DNA from: a virus
Length of the DNA stretch: 23,191 bases
Virus record (IMG/VR): IMGVR_UViG_3300034791_000091
Span: 1 to 23,191 of that record
Reading direction: 5' to 3' (one strand)
Each line of letters opens with the position of its first letter. Position 1 is the stretch's first letter. The notes under the pieces were generated by a model. It worked only from the letters and a program-made list of their open reading frames with translations. It was not told the origin of the DNA and did not search any database. The position numbers were made by a program, and so were the translations under genes. Shown piece after piece: positions 15,199-22,445 of the stretch.

Positions 15199-15635
15199 CA
15201 GAACAGCTTGCAGGTATTGACACAAATAGTAAAGGCCTATGGAAAGAGTTTGATGCTGAACAACGTAAGAGTGTTAGTCACTGGTTATTGAATAGATGGA
15301 TTAGTTCTGTTGAAGGCGATAGAGCGGCACAGGAACATGCTATTCATATGACAAATGAAATGTATAACATTAATTGGAACGTGTTAGGTGCAAAGCATCC
15401 GCAGTTACAATGGCAATTAATGTGTGCTACGCATAACAATAAGTCATCAATCAAACGTCACAAATGGATTGGTTTTAAAAAGAAGACTAGCAATAACAGC
15501 AAAGGTGCAGCTTTACTAGAAAAAATATATCCTAATATGAAATTAAAAGAGGTAGAATTACTTGCTAGCATATCTACAAAAAAAGAACTTAAACAACTTG
15601 CAGAAGAACACGGTTTTGAAAATGTCAAACTCTGA
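15174..15635 (+). CDS. 62: Probable clamp-loader small subunit (gp62-like)
   Basis: 153 residues, soluble. It shows the pattern I associate with phage clamp-loader A subunits: SVSHWLLNRWISSVEGDR (33-50), MTNEMYNINWNVLGAKHPQL, and a C-terminal KKELKQLAEEHG resembling the Lys/Leu-rich end of T4 gp62. In T4, gp62 joins four gp44 ATPase subunits to load the gp45 sliding clamp. gp44 is not in this window. The start is taken at 15174, 25 nt inside kdsB; the first 13 nt of the next gene overlap its end. Identification is by pattern only, so moderate confidence. Confidence 0.55.
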   Translation: MAQQKLPLAEQLAGIDTNSKGLWKEFDAEQRKSVSHWLLNRWISSVEGDRAAQEHAIHMTNEMYNINWNVLGAKHPQLQWQLMCATHNNKSSIKRHKWIGFKKKTSNNSKGAALLEKIYPNMKLKEVELLASISTKKELKQLAEEHGFENVKL

Positions 15636-16314
15636 AAAACCATATGTATGCGAATACTGTGGTTCAGGATACACTCGCGAAAAGACATTAGCTGTACATA
15701 TGTGCCAGCCCAAGAGACGGTTTTTGCAGCGTAAGGAAAAGCGTATCCAGTTAGGATTGATTGCATTTAATAAATTTTATAAACTAAGTGCAGGTTCAAA
15801 AAAAGATAAAACGTATGACGAGTTTGACAAGAGTCCATACTACAATGCATTTGTAAAGTTTGGTAGCTTTGTATCTAATGTAAAACCTTTGTATCCTGAA
15901 AAGTATATTGAACATGTTGTAACTAGTGGCGTTAAGTTAGATCACTGGTGTAGAGAAGAAATGTATGAAGCTTATGCAATTGAGCTAATTAAGAAAGAAG
16001 GTGTTGAAACTGCACTTGAACGTAGTATAATGACTATGATGGAATGGGCTGACGAACAGACGCAAGCACCATGGAATCATTATTTTCATCATGTAAGTTT
16101 GAACAGAGCAGTATGGCATATTAAGGACGGCAAGATTAGTCCGTGGCTTATACTTAATTGTACAAGCGGAAAAGACATGTTAAGTAAGTTCAATGATGAA
16201 CAATTGGAAATTATCTATCCAATGATAAACCCTGAACATTGGGGGGTACGGTTTAAGAGACAAACTAGCGATGTTCAACTAGTAAAAGATGTAGTGAAGG
16301 AGAGTAGCCTATGA
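15622..16314 (+). CDS. Zinc-finger phage protein, function unknown
   Basis: 230 residues from the ATG at 15622; the frame is open further up to an ATG at 15562, but that would run 60 nt more through the gp62-like gene and its residues look like noise. The N-terminus holds a C2H2-like finger with a Cys in the last position: YVCEYCGSGYTREKTLAVHMC, Cys 10, Cys 13, His 26, Cys 28. Then comes a basic stretch, KRRFLQRKEKR, and an all-alpha-looking body. A nucleic-acid-binding role is likely, perhaps in transcription or replication. Its end overlaps the next gene by 4 nt (ATGA). Confidence 0.7.
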   Translation: MSNSEKPYVCEYCGSGYTREKTLAVHMCQPKRRFLQRKEKRIQLGLIAFNKFYKLSAGSKKDKTYDEFDKSPYYNAFVKFGSFVSNVKPLYPEKYIEHVVTSGVKLDHWCREEMYEAYAIELIKKEGVETALERSIMTMMEWADEQTQAPWNHYFHHVSLNRAVWHIKDGKISPWLILNCTSGKDMLSKFNDEQLEIIYPMINPEHWGVRFKRQTSDVQLVKDVVKESSL

Positions 16315-16748
16315 AGATACTAATATTTGGATTGCCTGGAAGTGGTAAGTCAACACTTGCAGAACCGTTTGCTAAAGACATTGGAGGCGTGTGGATTAAT
16401 GCTGATGCTGTTAGAGCAGAATATGATGACTGGGACTTTAGCTTAGAAGGCAGAATAAGACAAGCACAACGAATGCGCCACTTATCTGATGGAGTAGTCA
16501 TGGCCGGCAAGATTGCAGTTGCTGACTTTGTGTGCCCCACAATGCGTACTAGACAAGAATTTAGTGCAGACTATTCAGTATGGATGGACACAATTAAACT
16601 TGGCAAATACGAAGATACCAATCAAATGTTTGAAAAGCCAACTGATGATTTTATTCGAACTGACTACATAGTAAGTGAATGGTTTACAGATACCCATAAG
16701 CAATTAACTAAAGTTGTAGAAAGGTTTCAAGAGTTACATGTTCAATAA
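16311..16748 (+). CDS. APS-kinase-like P-loop kinase
   Basis: 145 residues, shorter than CysC (about 200). The P-loop is FGLPGSGKST (6-15). NADAVRAEYDDWDFSLEGR fits the 'DGDNVR...L.FS..DR' segment of adenylylsulfate kinase, and MAGKIAVADFVCPTMRTR fits its 'dAGlivi.sfISPfr.dR' segment. It may phosphorylate adenylylsulfate, or another nucleoside or polyol 5'-phosphate; the shortened C-terminus argues for caution. It overlaps the small nucleotidyltransferase that follows by 11 nt, a pairing that recalls the ATP-sulfurylase/APS-kinase pair. Confidence 0.7.
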   Translation: MKILIFGLPGSGKSTLAEPFAKDIGGVWINADAVRAEYDDWDFSLEGRIRQAQRMRHLSDGVVMAGKIAVADFVCPTMRTRQEFSADYSVWMDTIKLGKYEDTNQMFEKPTDDFIRTDYIVSEWFTDTHKQLTKVVERFQELHVQ

Positions 16749-17148
16749 TCAAAAACCAACAGCACAGATGCTAGGCAGATGGCAACCGTGGCACGATGCA
16801 CATACTGAGTTATTCAAACGTGCTTTAGCTGAAACTGGACAAGTATGTATAATGGTACGCGATGTAAGTTTCATAGTAGGTGAAGATGCAGGCGCAGGCC
16901 GCACAGTTGTACAAGACGATAATCCTTTCAGTTACGATTATGTAGTAGATGGCATTGAAGAAGGACTACACAATGCGGGGTTTACAAGAGGCACAGAGTA
17001 TGTTATAATGAAAGTACCTAATATAGTAGACATTAGTTATGGACGCGGAGTAGGTTATACATTTACCGAACATGATTTAGGTACAGAGCTACATGACATA
17101 AGTGCTACACAAATTAGAGCTAAATTAAGAGAACAAGGAAAATTATGA
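16738..17148 (+). CDS. Small HxxH nucleotidyltransferase (cytidylyl/adenylyl-transferase-like)
   Basis: 136 residues, a single Rossmann-like domain. The catalytic loop is LGRWQPWHDAH (12-22), with His 19 and His 22 as the HxGH-type pair. The C-terminal ISATQIR (121-127) matches the conserved ISxTxxR of the superfamily (NMN adenylyltransferase, phosphopantetheine adenylyltransferase, ATP sulfurylase). A middle loop, GEDAGAGRTVVQDDNPFSYD, may hold the substrate pocket. The substrate is unknown; NMN, sulfate and polyol phosphates are all possible. It overlaps the kinase before it and the deformylase after it (ATGA). Confidence 0.7.
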   Translation: MFNNQKPTAQMLGRWQPWHDAHTELFKRALAETGQVCIMVRDVSFIVGEDAGAGRTVVQDDNPFSYDYVVDGIEEGLHNAGFTRGTEYVIMKVPNIVDISYGRGVGYTFTEHDLGTELHDISATQIRAKLREQGKL

Positions 17149-17660
17149 AACTATTATATTACCCAGATAAGTTTTTAGATAAAAAAGTTAAGCAGGTTGA
17201 TCTAGAAAACCCAGGGTTTGATCCAAAAGAACTGCGTAAAGAAATGGTCGACTTAATGCTAGCAAGTAGCGGTGTTGGGCTGTCCGCTAATCAAATTGGA
17301 TTAGATGCAGCAGTATTTGTTATGGGTGATAAGCCTGACAATACAAACATTTGTATTAATCCAACTGTGTTAGAGTATACTGAAGAAACTGTTTTAGACT
17401 TAGAAGGGTGTTTAAGTTTTCCTCATGTATATGTAAGGCTACCTAGGCCTAAAGAAATACTTGCAGAGTATTATGACGAAAACTTAGAAAAACAAACTGT
17501 AAAGATTGATGGATATAGTGCTAAGTGTTACTTGCATGAACTTGATCACTTGTTAGGAATTACTATGAAAGATCGTTGTAGTAAACTTAAATGGGATATG
17601 GCAATAAGGAAATCAGTTAAGTACAAAAAACTATTTGAGGCTAATAATATAAATGCCTGA
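17145..17660 (+). CDS. def: Peptide deformylase
   Basis: Removes the formyl group from the N-terminal Met of nascent proteins. 171 residues, full length. All three motifs are intact: motif 1 GVGLSANQIG (43-52), motif 2 EGCLSFP (87-93, Cys 89 as metal ligand), and motif 3 HELDH (131-135, two His ligands and the catalytic Glu). It is known as a phage-borne gene in marine T4-like phages, where it may speed processing of newly made proteins. It sits in the operon between the nucleotidyltransferase and the mini polymerase-like gene, overlapping both by 4 to 8 nt. Confidence 0.93.
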   Translation: MKLLYYPDKFLDKKVKQVDLENPGFDPKELRKEMVDLMLASSGVGLSANQIGLDAAVFVMGDKPDNTNICINPTVLEYTEETVLDLEGCLSFPHVYVRLPRPKEILAEYYDENLEKQTVKIDGYSAKCYLHELDHLLGITMKDRCSKLKWDMAIRKSVKYKKLFEANNINA

Positions 17661-18216
17661 TATTGATATTGACTTTGCTGACAGGACTGTTGTGCTTGCA
17701 CAAATTAAACATCGTGTGGCAAAATTAGATACAGGAAAGAAACACAACACCGGAGTCTATGCAAACGAGATTCCTCATAACCCAGTTGACGGGCTGTCAA
17801 CAATAGAACATAAGACTGCGGAAGAACGCGGCTACTTTAAACTAGACTTTCTTAATGTAAGCATTTACAAGGAAGTTAATAACGAAGCACATTTAACAGA
17901 GCTAATGGAAAGGAAACCACTATGGCAACTTCTGGAACACAAGGACTTCAGCGACAAAGTCTTTCATCTGAACGGGCACGACGAACTATTGAAACAATTG
18001 AAACCTACTTCGGTACAACAATTAGCAGCGACACTAGCGATCATTCGTCCAGCGAAACGATATCTAGCAAACAAGGATTGGGAAACAATAATGAAGGAAG
18101 TATGGATCAAACCGACTAATGGTGATTACTTCTTTAAGAAAGCACATGCTGTTGGCTATGCAATGGCATGTGTAGTACACATGAATTTAATTTGTGAAAA
18201 CTTGGATAAGGATTAG
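17653..18216 (+). CDS. Miniature DNA polymerase III alpha-like protein
   Basis: 187 residues against about 1,160 for bacterial Pol III alpha. It keeps the family-C active-site landmarks in order: MPDIDIDF (Asp 5 and Asp 7, equivalent to the PDFDVDF pair), YFKLDFLNV (Asp 65, equivalent to the third catalytic Asp in 'FDFLGL'), VFHLNGHDELLKQLKPTS with LAIIRPAKRYL (104-138, like the 'VFQLES...L.RP' finger region), and FFKKAHAVGYAMACV (160-173, like the 'F.KSHAAAYALVS' block). The PHP domain, thumb, OB fold and clamp-binding tail are absent. It could be a degenerate yet active mini-polymerase, a regulator or decoy, or a remnant. Its stop is interlocked with that of the convergent gene (4-nt overlap). 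Confidence 0.75.
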   Translation: MPDIDIDFADRTVVLAQIKHRVAKLDTGKKHNTGVYANEIPHNPVDGLSTIEHKTAEERGYFKLDFLNVSIYKEVNNEAHLTELMERKPLWQLLEHKDFSDKVFHLNGHDELLKQLKPTSVQQLAATLAIIRPAKRYLANKDWETIMKEVWIKPTNGDYFFKKAHAVGYAMACVVHMNLICENLDKD

Positions 18217-18587
18217 TCTTTAGGAGGTCTTCGTACTAATTGTACAGACTTTCTTTTAATTCGTTTAACAGCTAGATTATTTAAATTAACACAAGGGCCT
18301 ATAGTAACTTTTACGTCCTTGCTGTTCATTGTCATTATACAATATTTAAATGTTCTCATTTCACCAGCCATAAAAATGTTGATTGGAATCATTCTATTTG
18401 ACTCCCACCACCACACTTCGCCTAGTTCGAGAAACCGTTGTTGTTCTACTTTTGTGTTTAATTCTGTGTATACGTACATACTGGTTACACTAGCATCTTG
18501 GTTAATTACTACCCCAACATACTCTTGTCCACCGTAATTTACTACACTTAAAAATGGAAAGTTATTTTCAATGTCTTTTGTTAACAT
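18213..18587 (-). CDS. Unknown protein, the only minus-strand gene
   Basis: 124 residues. Not recognised. It starts MLTKDIENNFPFLSVVNYGG and contains an aromatic run, GEVWWWESNRMIPINIFM, and a basic C-terminus (VKRIKRKSVQLVRRPPKD) that could bind nucleic acid. No membrane segment is seen. It is convergent with the mini-polymerase gene (stops overlap) and divergent from the late gene at 18619, with only 31 nt between. I recall small reverse-strand genes in similar positions in marine T4-like phages, but cannot check this. A separate promoter on the minus strand is needed; none is clear. Confidence 0.7.
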   Translation of the reverse strand: MLTKDIENNFPFLSVVNYGGQEYVGVVINQDASVTSMYVYTELNTKVEQQRFLELGEVWWWESNRMIPINIFMAGEMRTFKYCIMTMNSKDVKVTIGPCVNLNNLAVKRIKRKSVQLVRRPPKD

Positions 18588-18606
18588 GGGATAGATAATT
18601 AATTCC

Positions 18607-18614
18607 TATAAATA
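18607..18614 (+). promoter_or_regulatory. T4-type late promoter TATAAATA with predicted leaderless start
   Basis: A perfect match to the T4 late promoter octamer, at 18607-18614, in the 31-nt divergent gap between the minus-strand gene and the next gene. With the T4 spacing (octamer at -13 to -6), +1 falls at about 18620, within the ATG at 18619-18621. No ribosome binding site lies between the box and the start. In T4 this box is read by the gp55 sigma factor with gp33 and gp45. Confidence 0.8.
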
Positions 18615-18618
18615 CATT

Positions 18619-19407
18619 ATGCAATTGTTGTCAAGATATTTAGTCGATAATACAACCACACTTGTCGCAGATGTGGCAGGATTCATAACGGAGTACAGAC
18701 CAGTGTATAATAGAGGTATAGAAGTATATAAAGGTATAGACAATGCCTTACAGTTTAGATTATTAAATGCAGATCAAAAGCCAGTCAATGTAGCCACAGG
18801 TTATACACCTAAGTTTGAAGCTTATGATGAAACTGGAAGACTACTTATTACACGAGACTGTACAATACAAGATGACGGCAGTACTGTTACTAGAGGTAAG
18901 TTTAAACTTACAATATCCGAAAACGATCTTAAAAATGTAAAGCAACAATTTCTTTCTTATATTGTTTACCTAGTTGAAACCGACGGCGACAAAGTTCTTA
19001 CATATTCGCAGTCTAACTTTAAAAACAACGGAACTATATTTGTTAATGCAAAAGCATTACCTGGCCCAAACAATTCAATTACAGTAACTACCCTTACTGA
19101 AACTAATGCAAGCTCAGAGATTTGGGTTACACAGCCAATTGGTGCAGAGCCAGGTATTAATGGCAATGAAGCATTACATACTGCTGCCATATATCCAGTT
19201 AACTTTGCAGGCACTGTTACTGTACAAGCAACATTAGCTAATCAAGTTACTAGTGGAACACCTTGGGCTGACGTTGCAACACAGACACTAATAGGCACTG
19301 AGACATGGCCGGTTTCGGTAAACTTTAACGGCGTGTTCACGTATGTACGTTTCAAAACTACTGTTGATCCAACAGATAAAATAACCAAAATTCTCGTAAG
19401 AAATTAA
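18619..19407 (+). CDS. Probable virion/baseplate protein with BppU-like N-terminal domain
   Basis: 262 residues. The N-terminal 130 residues, with YKGIDNALQFRLLNADQKPV and FEAYDETGRLLITRDC, look like the Ig-like BppU_N domain of phage baseplate upper proteins ('..GD...l.F.l.d..g.pvdls'). The C-terminal part (about 140-262) is Thr/Asn/Val-rich with repeated beta strands, ITVTTLTETNASSEIWV and GTVTVQATLANQVTSG, as in fibre and decoration domains. There is no catalytic motif. The perfect late promoter before it supports a structural role. It is the only clearly virion-like gene in the window. No ribosome binding site precedes the start. Confidence 0.6.
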   Translation: MQLLSRYLVDNTTTLVADVAGFITEYRPVYNRGIEVYKGIDNALQFRLLNADQKPVNVATGYTPKFEAYDETGRLLITRDCTIQDDGSTVTRGKFKLTISENDLKNVKQQFLSYIVYLVETDGDKVLTYSQSNFKNNGTIFVNAKALPGPNNSITVTTLTETNASSEIWVTQPIGAEPGINGNEALHTAAIYPVNFAGTVTVQATLANQVTSGTPWADVATQTLIGTETWPVSVNFNGVFTYVRFKTTVDPTDKITKILVRN

Positions 19408-19417
19408 TCAAAAACAC

Positions 19418-19446
19418 TTGACAAATTAACAAAACTACGTTATAAT
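19418..19446 (+). promoter_or_regulatory. Consensus sigma70 promoter, predicted leaderless start (P2)
   Basis: TTGACA at 19418-19423, a 17-bp spacer, TATAAT at 19441-19446, in the 45-nt gap before the primase gene. The ATG is at 19453, 6 nt after the -10. It shares AACACTTGACA with the promoters at 8630 and 22423, and TACGTTATAATA with the one at 8630. It would drive the primase cluster. Confidence 0.85.
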
Positions 19447-19452
19447 AGTATT

Positions 19453-20433
19453 ATGAGTGTAGTCAATGAAACAGTTCTGACATATCTGCCGCCTAAGCGG
19501 AAAACAACGCCAAGCGGATGGCTTTCATTCAATGCGCCTTGTTGTCATCATAATGGCACTTCATCTGATACTCGTCTACGTGGTGGACTAATCCTTAACC
19601 CGGATGGCGTAAGCTATCACTGTTTTAACTGCGGTTATAAAGCAAGTTGGCAACAGGGGCGCAACCTTAGTATTAAAATGCGTAAGCTATTGCAATGGAT
19701 GAATACTCCTGATGATGTGATTAATAAACTAGCACTAACTGTTATGCAAGAGAACGAAGGGTTAGAGGTCAAATTAAGAATGACCGAAATGCCAGAATTC
19801 AATACAGTACCTATGCCAGAAGATGCTATTAAGATATCAGACATTACAGACGTTAACAAGCATAGTATGGCTATACTTGAGTATATGAGCCAACGAAAAT
19901 TGTTCTTAGAAGATTATACTTATTACTGGTCACCTAGCTTAGGTTACAGAGATCGCTTAATAATTCCATTTTACTTTGAAGGTCGAATAGTAGGCTGGAC
20001 AGCTAGAACTATAAAAGATAATTCTAAATACAAGTACATGTCTGAACAGCAACCTGGCTATGTGTTTAACTTAGACAATCAAGGATATCGTAAAATATTT
20101 GTTATTGTTTGCGAAGGTCCTATTGATGCTATACATATAGAAGGAGTTGCACTACTAGGAAGCGAAGCCAAAGATCAACAAAGAATGTTGATCAATAGGT
20201 TAAGTAAAGATGTAATAGTTGTTCCGGACAGAGATCATGCAGGTTCAAAATTAGTTGAACAAGCTATTGACTTCGGATGGGGTGTTTCAATGCCACAGTG
20301 GGACAATGATATAAACGACATCGGCGATGCTGTAGAACGGTATGGTAGAATTTTTACATTACATAGTATAGTAAGTCACGCTCAGACATCACCGCTTAAA
20401 ATTAGACTAGGAGCAAAAAAATGGTTTACCTAA
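19453..20433 (+). CDS. 61: DNA primase (gp61-type)
   Basis: Makes RNA primers for the lagging strand as partner of the gp41 helicase. 326 residues, near T4 gp61 (342). The N-terminal zinc-binding region shows Cys 30, Cys 31, His 33, then Cys 57 and Cys 60 in YHCFNCGYKASW. RLIIPFYFEGRIVGWTART is the RNA-polymerase-like core. The TOPRIM part has VCEGPIDAI (Glu 221) and VVPDRDHAG (Asp 259, Asp 261), the two acidic metal-binding sites. The zinc site ACC-x-H is slightly unusual for the CPxC form but still supplies ligands. Leaderless start; see P2. The 3' end overlaps the small gene that follows by 13 nt. Confidence 0.92.
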   Translation: MSVVNETVLTYLPPKRKTTPSGWLSFNAPCCHHNGTSSDTRLRGGLILNPDGVSYHCFNCGYKASWQQGRNLSIKMRKLLQWMNTPDDVINKLALTVMQENEGLEVKLRMTEMPEFNTVPMPEDAIKISDITDVNKHSMAILEYMSQRKLFLEDYTYYWSPSLGYRDRLIIPFYFEGRIVGWTARTIKDNSKYKYMSEQQPGYVFNLDNQGYRKIFVIVCEGPIDAIHIEGVALLGSEAKDQQRMLINRLSKDVIVVPDRDHAGSKLVEQAIDFGWGVSMPQWDNDINDIGDAVERYGRIFTLHSIVSHAQTSPLKIRLGAKKWFT

Positions 20434-20543
20434 AAAAGATTTGGTCATGGATTACCTGGCCCTATCACAAAATAAAAGAAGAACTTGCATATCGCAAAAA
20501 AATAAAAGAACTTAGAAAACGAGATCCGTTTATCTACAAATAG
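20421..20543 (+). CDS. Very small conserved basic protein (40 residues)
   Basis: 40 residues, strongly basic. It begins with an aromatic patch, MVYLKKIWSWITWPYHKIKE, and ends in KIKELRKRDPFIYK. The start has a ribosome binding site, AGGAGC, 6 nt upstream, inside the primase gene. I recall very similar tiny proteins beside gp61-region genes in marine T4-like phages. The aromatic N-terminus followed by a charged helix suggests a membrane-surface or protein-binding role. Its stop TAG is part of the TAGGAG ribosome binding site of the next gene, which suggests coupling. Confidence 0.75.
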   Translation: MVYLKKIWSWITWPYHKIKEELAYRKKIKELRKRDPFIYK

Positions 20544-20552
20544 GAGAAAAGA

Positions 20553-20843
20553 ATGTTATTAGAAGTACCGTACAAAGTAGGCGACACTATTAGTTTAAAG
20601 CTATCAACAGGTGAAGAACTTGTAGCACGGCTTGACGCAGAAGATGCAAAGACATATACTGTAAAGAAGCCGATGGTATTAATTGCAAGTGAAAAAGGGT
20701 TAGGTCTAGCACCATTTATGTATAGTGTAAGTCCAGATGGTAAGTTTGTACTAAATGCTAACACAGTTACTTGTATGGGCAAGACTGAAGGTGAAATTGC
20801 TAAACAGTATACCTCTACTACTAGCGGCATCCAAATGGTTTAA
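20553..20843 (+). CDS. Small beta-barrel (Sm/LSm-like) protein
   Basis: 96 residues. YKVGDTISLKLSTGEELVARL followed by YTVKKPMVLI looks like the strand order of an Sm/LSm-type small beta barrel ('v.v.l.dG....g.l...d..n'), which often binds RNA. I do not know its partner. It is in a tight operon: a strong ribosome binding site, TAGGAGAAAAG, lies at 20541-20551, and the methyltransferase starts 10 nt after its stop. Confidence 0.65.
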   Translation: MLLEVPYKVGDTISLKLSTGEELVARLDAEDAKTYTVKKPMVLIASEKGLGLAPFMYSVSPDGKFVLNANTVTCMGKTEGEIAKQYTSTTSGIQMV

Positions 20844-20853
20844 GGAATACAAT

Positions 20854-21486
20854 ATGAATACGCAAGAATATCGAAATACACTTGTTAACATTGCTAGTAA
20901 GCATTGGAAGAAAGCTCCTGGTGCAAAGTATATACACAAGTGGGATTTGTACATGCTTGAAAAACAATTTTGTGTAGACAACATGAACTTTGACGGCGTT
21001 GACTCTATTCTTGAAATTGGATGCGGCATGGGAATGTTAGCACACCTAATGCAACAAAAAGGTGTTAACGATATTGAACTAACTGACGTAGATGAGTTCT
21101 TTGATGGCAAAGACAAAGGTGCTTTGTACAAAGAATGTTGTGACGTATTAGGTTTCAAACGTTTCATAATGTACGTTAACATGAACGAGCCTATGAAGTT
21201 AGATAGACAGTATGATATGATTGTAGCTACACGTACAGTGTTTGATAGAGAGTGTTTAGTGCCCGGAACTATATTTAATTACGAGTACTGGCTAGATGAT
21301 TGTTTCAAGTATTGTAAACGAGTGTTTGTAAAAACAAACTTTGCAGGAGGAGGTAAAAGCTTTCCTGATTACATGCGTCCTTACCTATGGTGGCCTACAG
21401 GTCCAGAAGGTGAGTCACTTGGTAAGCCAAGGAGAGGATGGTATATTAGAGTTGACAAAGACGAATGGGAGAATCGCAACAAATGA
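20854..21486 (+). CDS. Class I SAM-dependent methyltransferase
   Basis: 210 residues from the ATG at 20854; the frame is open further upstream but those residues overlap the previous gene. Motif I is ILEIGCGMGMLAHLM, followed by IELTDVDEFF as the acidic strand end. YDMIVATRTVFDRE is in the post-I position. The C-terminal half carries aromatic loops (YLWWPTGPEGESLGKPRRGW) that may hold the acceptor. The substrate is unknown. Its stop overlaps the start of the carbamoyltransferase (ATGA), so the two probably decorate the same product. Confidence 0.78.
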   Translation: MNTQEYRNTLVNIASKHWKKAPGAKYIHKWDLYMLEKQFCVDNMNFDGVDSILEIGCGMGMLAHLMQQKGVNDIELTDVDEFFDGKDKGALYKECCDVLGFKRFIMYVNMNEPMKLDRQYDMIVATRTVFDRECLVPGTIFNYEYWLDDCFKYCKRVFVKTNFAGGGKSFPDYMRPYLWWPTGPEGESLGKPRRGWYIRVDKDEWENRNK

Positions 21487-22445
21487 TAACTTGGGGAATG
21501 GTTGGAAACAGTCACGATGCTAGTTTAGCAGTATTCAAAAACGAAGAACTACTGTGGGCGGCTCTTGCTAAAGACTTTAGCAAGGTACCCAACGACCCAC
21601 ACTTCAACCCTCCAATGATCGAAACAGCAGAGGCTAAGTTCGGAAAGCCTGATGCTGTACAGTGGTACGAACGTCCTGGGCTCAAAACACTACGTCAGTT
21701 TTATGCTGGACAGGGTTGGTTAGGTAAAGAGAATAACATCAACAAGTACCTCAAGCAATGGTATATTAATGCTCCTATTAGTTATACCCAACATCATCTA
21801 TCACATGCGGCCTATGCGTATTACACCCAGCCACATGATGACTGTGCTGTAATTGTAATAGACAGTATTGGAGAGTTCGAGACCCTGACTATATGGCATG
21901 GTAAGAACAACAAACTAAAGAAGATACACAGTCAAGGCTACCCACATAGCTTAGGGTTGTTCTACAGTGCTATGACTCAACGTGTAGGGCTAGTGCCGCA
22001 ACGTGACGAGTATATGCTTGCTGAGATGGGTGACAAGGGTAACGCTAAGAGACATTTTATAAAGATACTCAACGAGCTAGTATTAACAGACGGGGTTGGT
22101 TGGAACCCTAAGATTAAGATGATAGAAAATTTACACCGTGGTTGTAAATGGTGGAGACCTGAACTACGAAGTCAAGAAGATTTAAACGACATAGCAGCAG
22201 CTACGCAAAAAGTATTTGAATATTGTGTTAACAATTTAAGTGCATGGACTAAGAAACATACAGGTAGTAAGCACCTAGCACTAGCAGGAGGAGGCGCCCT
22301 TAACAGAAGAGCAGTAGACGGCATACGAGACAAATGGAGTGAAGTACATGTTCCACACAATCCAGGTGACCCGGGTAGTTGTATAGGAGCAGTACTAGCA
22401 CAAACGAAAACCAAGATAACACTTGACAAGCAGTGGCAAAGGTAG
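21483..22445 (+). CDS. Short carbamoyltransferase (NodU/TobZ-type, Kae1-like domain)
   Basis: 320 residues from the ATG at 21483, chosen for the ATGA overlap with the methyltransferase stop. WGMVGNSHDASLAVF opens the ASKHA/Kae1 fold; YTQHHLSHAAYAYY (His 104, His 105, His 108) is the metal-binding motif; VIVIDSIGEFET replaces the usual 'DGvGe'; HSLGLFYSAMTQRVG and DEYMLAEMGDKGN match NodU-type active-site loops; LALAGGGALNRRAVDG and NPGDPGSCIGAVL are the last nucleotide-binding loops. Typical NodU/TobZ enzymes run to about 550-600 residues with a YrdC-like C-terminal domain, which is missing here. The missing half would be a partner or be unnecessary. The acceptor (sugar, or nucleotide) is unknown. 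Confidence 0.8.
   Translation: MITWGMVGNSHDASLAVFKNEELLWAALAKDFSKVPNDPHFNPPMIETAEAKFGKPDAVQWYERPGLKTLRQFYAGQGWLGKENNINKYLKQWYINAPISYTQHHLSHAAYAYYTQPHDDCAVIVIDSIGEFETLTIWHGKNNKLKKIHSQGYPHSLGLFYSAMTQRVGLVPQRDEYMLAEMGDKGNAKRHFIKILNELVLTDGVGWNPKIKMIENLHRGCKWWRPELRSQEDLNDIAAATQKVFEYCVNNLSAWTKKHTGSKHLALAGGGALNRRAVDGIRDKWSEVHVPHNPGDPGSCIGAVLAQTKTKITLDKQWQR

Noticed and set aside
15562-15621. Longer N-terminus for the zinc-finger protein
   Set aside because: The added residues come from the gp62-like gene in another frame, and the zinc finger begins right after the ATG at 15622.
17922-18119. A 65-residue open frame inside the mini Pol III alpha-like gene, rich in Ser and Thr
   Set aside because: It lies wholly within a gene whose own frame shows clear family motifs, and its composition is what a shifted frame of that gene would give.
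20755-20853. Longer N-terminus for the methyltransferase at 20854
   Set aside because: The extra 33 residues overlap the Sm-like gene and do not resemble a methyltransferase N-terminus; the ATG at 20854 sits just after the upstream stop.
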